Positions 57,158-64,000 of a stretch of 64,000 bases of DNA are shown piece after piece (the first letter of the stretch is position 1; each line of letters starts with the position of its first letter). Source of the stretch: Malus domestica (taxonomy: Eukaryota; Streptophyta; Magnoliopsida; Rosales; Rosaceae). Below the pieces are notes generated by a model that saw nothing but the letters and a program-made list of their open reading frames with translations, was not told the DNA's origin and made no database searches. Made by a program: the position numbers and the translations under genes. The stretch covers positions 35,952,001-36,016,000 of the forward strand of contig NC_091667.1 in the NCBI RefSeq assembly GCF_042453785.1. Reading direction: 5' to 3'.

Positions 57158-58832
57158 ATGGCTTCAACATTGGCTTTGTCTTCTTCGTCACCTTTGCTTT
57201 CAAACAAAGCAAGGTCTTCAATAACAGCGAACGCCACTCTCCCATCTTCGGCCGCCTTTCCGTCGCGGTGGAATAGGCTGCCGGTGGTGAAAGCTCAGGC
57301 CGGTGGAGACGGCAAGTTGGACGTGCAAGTCAATCAGGGCAACCAAGGGACTGATGTGGAGAGGAGGCCAAGGAGGCTGGCTGTGGATATTTCTCCTTTT
57401 GGTAAGTCTAACAATCAATTTTGACTTTTTTGAACCGCGGAAAGTCGTGCGATGAGAAAACATAGGAAAATTAGTCCGGCTATAAAACCAACGTCTAGAA
57501 CTTTAACGAAAAGCATCCGGTACTATTTATTTTAACAAAAAATTATATTTTTACACTAAAAAGTCAATTTTGGTACTATTCACTTTACCCTTTATTTTAT
57601 CTTTATTATTAAAACTCAAAGTTTTCAAATCTTTTTCATTAGTTTACTCTTCTTTATATAGAACGAATTATTTATGTAACATGTGACATATATCTACCAA
57701 AACCTATGATGCATACTCAATAAAATTGATATGATATCCACGCGTGAATTTTTAAGTCTGTCTTGGTCTTAAACTTTTCACTTGAAATCGTAAAAATTAT
57801 CTGTGCACGACTTTTGTTTTTCACACTGTAAAAACTTCATTTATGATAAATTTTTTTAGCTTTTATCTTATTTTTTACATGATTGATTATTGGAGGTGGA
57901 TTTGTGGTATTATTTTTTCTACACAATTTTTCACACATGTTTTTGGGGCCATTTTTTTAATGTTTTATAACGATTAGAATTGTCTATTTTTTTAGAACAT
58001 TATTCATAAATTATTTTTAAAAAAAAATTAGATAGATTCAGAACTACTATCGTATTTATTTATAATGAAAAAAATAGACGAATAAAGTTTTACAAATAAT
58101 GATTTATGGTAAGATAATTTCTTAGAGTAGACCTAAAATATAACCGGTTCGGATGCTTTTAAACGTTACAAATTGGGCTTCACAAAAACAAAAACATGTG
58201 TGTAAAAAAAAAATGGTGCCATTGGATCCGTCCCCTTGATTATTTTTACGTGATTTAATTTTCCAAAATTTGGTACTTAAAACTTAAATCCAAAGCTTTT
58301 AACTAATCAGATAATTTAAAGTTACAACTTTGAATTGTCCTAAGCCATCAAATACTGCTTAGTAAAAAATCATCTAAAATGATCAGGTGCCAATTAATTT
58401 GCAGGTCTATTAGATCCCATCTCCCCAGTGAGAACAATGCGGCAAATGCTGGACACAGTCGACCGGCTTTTCGAAGACACGGTGGCATTCCCGGGAAGAA
58501 ACAGAGCAGCAGGGGAAGTGCGCGCGCCTTGGGACATCAAAGACGACGAACACGAAATCAAAATGCGGTTCGACATGCCGGGGCTTTCGAAGGAGGACGT
58601 GAAGGTGTCGGTCGAGGACGATGTGCTAGTTATAAAGGGAGAGCAGAAGAAGGAAGAAGGCGGCGACGATTCGTGGTCGGGCAGGAGCTTTAGCTCCTAC
58701 AATACCCGCCTTCAGCTGCCGGATAATTTGGAGAAGGACAAGATCAAGGCGGAGTTCAAGAATGGTGTTCTCTACATAGCCATTCCTAAGACCAAAGTTG
58801 AACGCAAGGTTATTGACGTTGCAATTCAGTGA
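57158..58832 (+). CDS. HSP21: Chloroplast small heat shock protein HSP21, two exons
   Basis: 223 residues. Exons 57158-57401 and 58405-58832, joined by a 1003-bp GT-AG intron (split glycine codon). Residues 1 to about 47 are a Ser/Ala-rich plastid transit peptide ([20 protein letters not shown]), ending near VKAQAGG. The segment around [19 protein letters not shown] is the amphipathic helix typical of plastid sHSPs. It keeps only two methionines here, fewer than the Met-rich form I know. The alpha-crystallin domain follows: [28 protein letters not shown], then [10 protein letters not shown] and [12 protein letters not shown]. It is an ATP-independent holdase that protects thylakoid and nucleoid proteins under heat. 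A heat-shock element candidate sits upstream. Confidence 0.95.
57498..57645. repeat. Dispersed MITE-like repeat, copy 2, in the HSP21 intron
   Basis: Same repeat as 39783-39934 (shared TTTTTACACTAAAA and TACTATTCACTTTA). Its ends are loosely inverted (AACTTTAACGAAAAG against AAACTAATGAAAAAG). It accounts for part of the length of the HSP21 intron. Confidence 0.65.
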
Positions 58833-59709
58833 AAAAGCCTGAGCCGCCTCTGGTTTTGTATGGACGTACACTAGATATTGTGTGCTGTTTTGGTCTGTTT
58901 TCTTGTGCTTTGTTACGTTATGTAAAGTTGCTTCTAACATGGTAATAAATATTTTAAATCCCGAATTAAATCGAAGATTAAATTATCAAGCATTTATACG
59001 GATGGCAGATTGGATGGAAGGGTAGCTTGTCAAACGATATTATCTATACTAAAGGAGTGAGGATGTGTTTAGTAATAATGTGGTTCAAAGATGAGAATCG
59101 AACTTAAGGTTCACTTATAAATAAAGAGAAATATTATTAAATCGTAATATTAAGTGGCATATTATGAGCTTAAATTGGATCTCGAGGCCCAAACCTGCAA
59201 AGTTTGAATTTGCTGTGCTAGATCTAATTTTTACTGTTCTAGATTTATATCCATTACGTCCTCTGATGTACAACTTCCACAATTTTTCCTTTGATGTACA
59301 TCTTCCACAATTTTTCTTTCTAAAAATGTTCCAAATGCAGTGGCAAGAACATGAATCCATCTAACGTCTATATTTGGGGAAAAGCCAAAAAAGCATGACT
59401 TATTTCTTTGATAATACCTAAAATCAACGTTGAATTGTTTAAAGGCAATGTGTAAAAAGCACGCAAACACTTCTACTAATTAATTGTTAACCATAGATTT
59501 TGTGTCTCGCCGAGTGCTTACCAAGATCCTACCTAACAGGTCCACAAAAGATCGTGCTGCATGACTAGAAAATATTAATGACCATTCATTCATTACGTGT
59601 TATACAAGAAAGACTAAATTATTGAAAAGCTAAGAACATTTGAAGCAAAAGTGTATATGATCAGCCATAGATCATGAAGATTATACGCCGGAACGTAACC
59701 ATAGTTACT
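58833..59709. other. Intergenic between HSP21 and the PADRE gene
   Basis: HSP21 3' untranslated region to about 58960 (AATAAA-like at 58942), then AT-rich DNA, including a small local repeat of ACAACTTCCACAATTTTTC-type phrases at 59270-59320. The 3' region of the minus-strand PADRE gene is at the right edge. No gene. Confidence 0.5.
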
Positions 59710-60090
59710 TTACTCGATTTCTTCGGGGATGGATTTGAGCTTCGGTTTCCAAATTTTTGAATCTGAAAGTACCTCCTGTACTGATATTTTCTTTGTAAGT
59801 AGCTCTTGAAGCTGTTGCTTTGTTATGACCATCTTAATCCTTCTTGTAGCAGCACTGTCATTTTCTGCAGAACCCGGAAGGGGAGTCATATAGTAAACCT
59901 TCCCGGGCTTCAGTTTGCAATCAGGGGAAAGCTGCTCCGAAGCTTGCTTTGATAAACCGATACCGACGCCCGAAAAGTTCGATAAAATGTCCTTAACTAG
60001 GGTTGGCGCTCTGAATTCCAAAACCTTCCCGTCTGTCTTCAAAACCTTCAAAACTTTGTCCTCCTTGGAGAGAACTAAACAGTTGCCCAT
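59710..60090 (-). CDS. PADRE (DUF4228) domain protein
   Basis: Intronless, 126 residues. Start chosen at the ATG of MGNCLVLSKEDKVLKVLKTD, because the MGNC N-terminus (myristoyl-Gly2 and palmitoyl-Cys4 signals) and following KVLKVLKTDGKVLEFRAPTLVKDIL are the family start. The frame is open 17 codons further upstream. The PADRE core continues with SEQLSPDCKLKPGKVYYMTPL. The tail has RRIKMVITKQQLQELL and ends SIPEEIE. Members respond to pathogens and abiotic stress, and their molecular action is unknown. A TATA-like string at about 60130-60139 (minus) would leave a very short leader. Another, ATATTTATAAATAT near 60370, would leave about 250 nt. A GA-rich run (60150-60176) lies between. Confidence 0.9.
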   Translation of the reverse strand: MGNCLVLSKEDKVLKVLKTDGKVLEFRAPTLVKDILSNFSGVGIGLSKQASEQLSPDCKLKPGKVYYMTPLPGSAENDSAATRRIKMVITKQQLQELLTKKISVQEVLSDSKIWKPKLKSIPEEIE

Positions 60091-60855
60091 TTTTTCTCCA
60101 CAGCCAGATCTAGTGAGAGAGATGTTAAATATATATAGCAAGGTCTGGGGAGAGAGAGAGGGAGAGAGAGAGAGATAGTATTAACAATCGGTGGTGTGAA
60201 GGAGCAAGGGTGACATGTATAGTGTGTGAGAGGAGGAGGAAATTAAGGCGAATATATTAAGGGAAGGGCAGAAGGAATGAGGGGGTTTGTTTTGTGCGGA
60301 GTGGAAAGAAGAAGGCAAAGGAAACTGTCTTTCTTTGAGAAGGGCAATTTGTAGTGGGAGGGAATGAGATATTTATAAATATTTGGTCTTGGTCTTTTGG
60401 AGTAAAGAAGAAAAGGAAAAGATAAATTTGTCAACACGAATGCACAGAGAGAGAGAGAGAGAGGTTAGTGGAGGGTGGTGCATGGCATATTGCTCATGTC
60501 CATGGAAGCTTTGAGCTTTATTGATTCTAGTACTAGAAGAAGTTTAGGTCATGTTTGTTTACAAAGAAATAGATTTACAAGGATTGAGCAATTTATAATT
60601 TGTATTCGGTATTTGTTATTAATCAAGGTTTTGAAAATGATGCCCATTTACTAAAAGGAATGAAAAGAACGTGAATCCAAGTACCTTATACCTTTATATC
60701 TGAAAAATCAAGGTATAAAATTATTAAAGAGGAGTTTGTATATTCCATGCCCAATCCTTCATATCTCTATCAAAATATAGAATTATTGAAAATGACTTTG
60801 TATATTCTGCGCTCAATTTTTCATAAATCCCTATTTCTTCTCATGATAAATAAAG
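60091..60855. other. PADRE upstream region and intergenic DNA
   Basis: Contains two (GA)n runs (60150-60176, 60446-60463) and AT-rich DNA. No gene. Confidence 0.5.
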
Positions 60856-61001
60856 GAGTGTGATATCCACACACCCTATTTTACTTCTCACACACCTTTT
60901 TAATTTTCGGCCGTCGAATTGGATGAATTGAAGAAGATCAATAGACAAAAATTATCAAGGGGTGTGTAAGAAGTAAAATAGGGTGTGTGGATAGCACACC
61001 C
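60856..61001. mobile_element. MITE with long inverted repeats
   Basis: About 146 bp. The first 40 and last 40 bases are near-exact inverses, sharing TATCCACACACCCTATTTTA, with about four mismatches. The centre contains GGCCGTCGAATTGGATGA. A degenerate relative is at 46312-46457. No coding. The superfamily is not assigned because no clear target duplication was found. Confidence 0.75.
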
Positions 61002-61309
61002 GTAAATAGACTTGTCCATAATATTACTGTCAAAAATCACATAGGCAATCCATGCCTATTGATTTGTTTTATTTGTTTAGTTTTTATAATGTACAAGTGG
61101 CATAGCAATTGTAGGATGGACACTACTTTAGACTATGTGAGTTTTATATTGAGGTATGGACCAATGGAAATCTTGTGTTAAAATTTTATACAGCTTATTT
61201 GGGAGGCAGGCATATACATCATCCTTATCGTTTTGGAGATGTTAAAGAACAAAACTGTTTGTACCATATTTGGCCAATCCCGAAATTACTGAGCATCGGT
61301 CAACGTTAT
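61002..61309. other. Intergenic, nothing seen
   Basis: AT-rich spacer before the LTR. No gene or repeat end supported. Confidence 0.5.
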
Positions 61310-62513
61310 TGTGAACACGAAAATTTCCTGAAACGAAAGCGACAAGAACAACGTACACAAACAAAATATTTGTATTTGATGATTTAGGGTTACAATCTCT
61401 CTCTATTTTGATCCTCTTATTCGATCTCCGTAAGGTATTGATTTGTGAATGTTTCGTTGATCCAAGGGCCGTCGATGCTTGATCTTGGATGAACTGTTGG
61501 AAGTTTCTTCAAGGGGGCCGTGGGCTTGATCTTTGAAGGTGGATTTGAGCGGATCTTCAAGGAGCCGTTGGGGCTTGATCTTGAGGATGAGTGTTTCTTC
61601 AAGGGCCGTTAAGGCTTGATCTTGAATAACGGTGATGAACGGATCTTCAAGGGCTTTTGGGCTTGATCTTGAAGAACGGTTGAATGTGTGGATTTGTTGA
61701 TGTTGTTGATCCAAGGGCCGTCGGGGCTTGATCTTGAGTTGGTGATTGTTGATCCAAGGGCCGTCGGGGCTTGATCTTGGGTTGGTGATTGTTGATCCAA
61801 GGGCCGTCGGGGCTTGATCTTGGAAGAACGATGAACGAAGAACGAAGAAGGCTTTCTTGATTCTTCGGGAACTTGGATGCTTGAGAGCTTCGGAGTTTCA
61901 AAGCTTCAGAGCTTCAAGGTGTAATATGAATTCCTCCCTAAATGAATGAAATTGGCTTCTATTTATAGAATTTTCCAAGGCCTAATTTTGAATATGGCTT
62001 GATCTTGAAGAACGGTTGGATGTGTGGATTTGTTGATGTTGTTGATCCAAGGGCCGTCGGGGCTTGATCTTGAGTTGGTGATTGTTGATCCAAGGGCCGT
62101 CGGGGCTTGATCTTGGGTTGGTGATTGTTGATCTAAGGGTCGTCGAGGCTTGATCTTGGAAGAACGATGAACGAAGAACGAAGAAGGCTTTCTTGATTCT
62201 TCGGGAACTTGGATGCTTGAGAGCTTCGGAGTTTCAGAGCTTCAGAGCTTCAAGGTGTAATATGAATTCCTCCCTAAATGAATGAAATTGGCTTCTATTT
62301 ATAGAATTTTCCAAGGCCTAATTTTGAATATAATATTCCATATGAAATAAGTCGTTTCTGCCAGGTGTTGACACGTGTCCTGTTTGATGACTTTTCTGAT
62401 GATTCTCGATTTTTTGTTTGGACACACGCTACGTGTAAAATTTATGTAATACATGAGCGCTGAAACTTTGATTTATCGGTCAACATTTATTTACCGAAAT
62501 TTCGATGTCTACA
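61310..62513 (-). mobile_element. 3' LTR of a large LTR retrotransposon, probably Ty3/Gypsy (Tat-like)
   Basis: On the minus strand it starts TGTAGACATCGAAATTTCGG and ends GTGTTCACA (TG...CA). The purine tract GAAGTGGGGGCATT lies directly before it (plus 62514-62528), so the element's body is to the right. The LTR contains TATAAATA promoter boxes on the minus strand (plus 62296-62303 and 61960-61967), because a 336-bp block is duplicated in tandem inside it. The left end is placed by the TG/CA rule only. Lineage is inferred from the tandem repeats next to the 3' LTR, a known Tat/Ogre trait. The element is only partly inside the window. Confidence 0.7.
61661..62332. repeat. Tandem duplication, 2 x 336 bp, with nested 43-bp repeats
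   Basis: Units 61661-61996 and 61997-62332 match with only a handful of differences. Each contains three 43-bp repeats starting GATCCAAGGGCCGTCG (61708, 61751, 61794 and 62044, 62087, 62130), then a common block with GAACGATGAACGAAGAACGA, and a TATA box. Confidence 0.92.
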
Positions 62514-64000
62514 AATGCCCCCACTTCAAGGCGCGTCGTATACATGTGCTTGTCATGTGTAGGAGATGTGTTTTGAAGTCCCTTAATGTAGATGCCGATC
62601 CAAGGGCCGTCGAGGCTTGATCTTGAATTGGGTTGGAGATTTCTTCAAGGGCCGTTGAGGCTTGTTCTTGGACTTTGTTTGAGATTTCTTCAAGGGTCGT
62701 TTGAGGCTTGATCTTGAAGGTTGAAATTGGACCCAAGGAGTTTCATGTGGTAGATGATCTTTGGCTTTGGTAGTGGATGAATCGGCACGTATTTTTTTTT
62801 GCGCTTTGTTGACTTTCCACAGCTTTGATCTTGAACTGGGTTGGAGTATTTTCTGGATTCCTCCAATTGTTGATTTTCCACAGCTTATTCTTGAACTAGG
62901 TTTTGATTCAAGAGTGGTAGACACTTGATTTTGAATCGGACTTGTGATTTGCTCAAGGGCCGTTGAGGCTTGATCTTGAATTTGGCTGGAAACTTCTTCA
63001 AATGCCGTTGAGGCTTAATTCTTGAAGGTTGACTCGAACACATGACAAGCAAGCACGAGGTGAAGGTGACGACTTGTTGCTCTGTTCAATCTTTCTAATT
63101 CACACCTGAGCAGTTTGGTCAACGGTATAATCTTCAAGATTGATGGGCTCTTCTTCCAGTTGGTGACTTGATCTTTAAGGATTTGATTCAAGGGTGGTGA
63201 ATCGACACGTGCAGCTCACAACGCCTAGTAAGCCGACCCAAGAATTTGAGGGTTAAAACGAATTCACCGTCCAGAATGATTGCAACCCTGATGATATGAG
63301 ATACTTTTGATTTTGAAGAAGTAGCGGATGACTCAGCACGTGCTTTGTTGCACTTGTCTCCACATGCTTCAAGGTATCATTTTCATTTCCTTTATCTGTT
63401 CCTCAGGCAGATGTGGCATCTTCTCGAGTTCCTCATCTCAGACTCCTTCTGCTGAGTTGACTGTGTATGCTGCATTCTTCTCTGCTTGTTTCTTCTGCAC
63501 GTTGTCTCCACATGCTGCAAGGTATCATTTTCACTTGCCTTATCTGTTTTTCAGGCAGATGTGGCAGCTTCTTTGGAAGTACAGCAGTAGTAGGAGACGA
63601 GTACTCGAGAGCAGTGCTAGGTAGGCAATCAGGGAAGGGTTCCCAGCAGTCGGTTCCTTACCCGAGTTTGAGTGGAAGTTCCGGCATATTGTTTTCTTTA
63701 TCTTTGTCTTTGTAGGTAGGAACAAGGACAAAGGAAATGACAGGGAGAACGCATGATATGAGATACTCTTGTTTTCTACCCTGGTGATATGAGATACTTT
63801 TGCTTTGGAGTCATTGGCTTGCAGAGGTACCCTAAGGAATAAGGAACACTGAGTGACCCGAGAGGCTTCGTTCGGAAGGCATCCTCGGAGATGAAGAAAG
63901 GTTCTGTATGTCTGCCTTGCTATGAAGGGTGAAGGTGGACATTTATATGGATTAATAACCGGTACTGTTCTTTCACTCTTGTCGGCAACCGTTGGATGAT
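62514..64000 (-). mobile_element. Internal 3' part of the same retrotransposon
   Basis: Begins with the purine tract and continues to the window end. It carries more copies of the AAGGGCCGTTGAGGCTTGAT motif (near 62602, 62647, 62692, 62953 and 63001), plus a 75-bp direct repeat (63350-63424 and 63497-63572) and three copies of TGATATGAGATACT. No retroviral protein domain is seen in this stretch, so it is read as untranslated DNA between pol and the 3' LTR. The remainder lies outside the window. Confidence 0.6.
63350..63572. repeat. 75-bp direct repeat pair
   Basis: 63350-63424 and 63497-63572 share TGTCTCCACATGCT, CAAGGTATCATTTTCA, TTATCTGTT and CAGGCAGATGTGGCA with few differences. Confidence 0.85.

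Noticed and set aside
61700-62150. CRISPR-like array (regular 43-bp spacing)
   Set aside because: Plant nuclear DNA. The 'spacers' are the same sequence in each unit, not unique, so these are simple tandem repeats.

Overview
The window is nuclear DNA of a flowering plant. Evidence: spliced genes with GT-AG introns in AT-rich intergenic DNA, plant-only families (SAUR auxin-responsive protein, growth-regulating factor with a miR396 site, IQ67-domain protein, CDPK-related kinase, plastid HSP21, PADRE/DUF4228 protein), and plant retroelements (Copia, Cassandra with its 5S-derived LTR, a Tat-like LTR). Several short repeats look like ones I associate with apple and pear genomes, so a Rosaceae source is my best guess. 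That is inference, not proof.

Layout. 1-5078: a whole-looking, recent Copia element on the minus strand. 5.1-11 kb: a decayed hAT element, a diverged direct duplication, and the leader of an intronless seven-span membrane protein gene (11094-12056) that has a perfect 24-bp inverted repeat just before its start codon. 12-17.4 kb: a nest of SINE, LINE and MITE copies. 17.7-18.3 kb: an intronless SAUR gene with two overlapping upstream ORFs. 18.7-21.4 kb: a Cassandra element whose second LTR holds a 1.8-kb solo LTR. 23.7-27.65 kb: an 11-exon CDPK-related kinase (minus). 28-32.8 kb: intergenic, with a MITE, SINEs and a 72-bp TA run. 33.2-38.4 kb: a 15-exon coiled-coil protein of 845 residues. 40.1-41.6 kb: a two-exon, 72-residue membrane-anchored protein. 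48.5-50.7 kb: a four-exon GRF. 52.2-54.5 kb: a five-exon IQD (minus). 57.2-58.8 kb: a two-exon HSP21. 59.7-60.1 kb: an intronless PADRE protein (minus). 61.3-64 kb: the LTR and adjoining internal part of a large retrotransposon that runs off the window and carries nested tandem repeats.

The genes are not an operon or an obvious cluster. Shared themes are calcium signalling (the kinase and the calmodulin-binding IQD), growth control (SAUR, GRF) and stress response (HSP21, PADRE), but adjacency here probably means nothing. I found no new defence or biosynthetic system. The more unusual signals are the hairpin before the seven-span gene, the retrotransposon LTR with a tandemly duplicated promoter block, the nested elements with intact target duplications, and the GRF miR396 site in which only the bulged base differs. 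Exon joins were read by eye from splice consensus, phase and family similarity. No alignment or transcript data were available.
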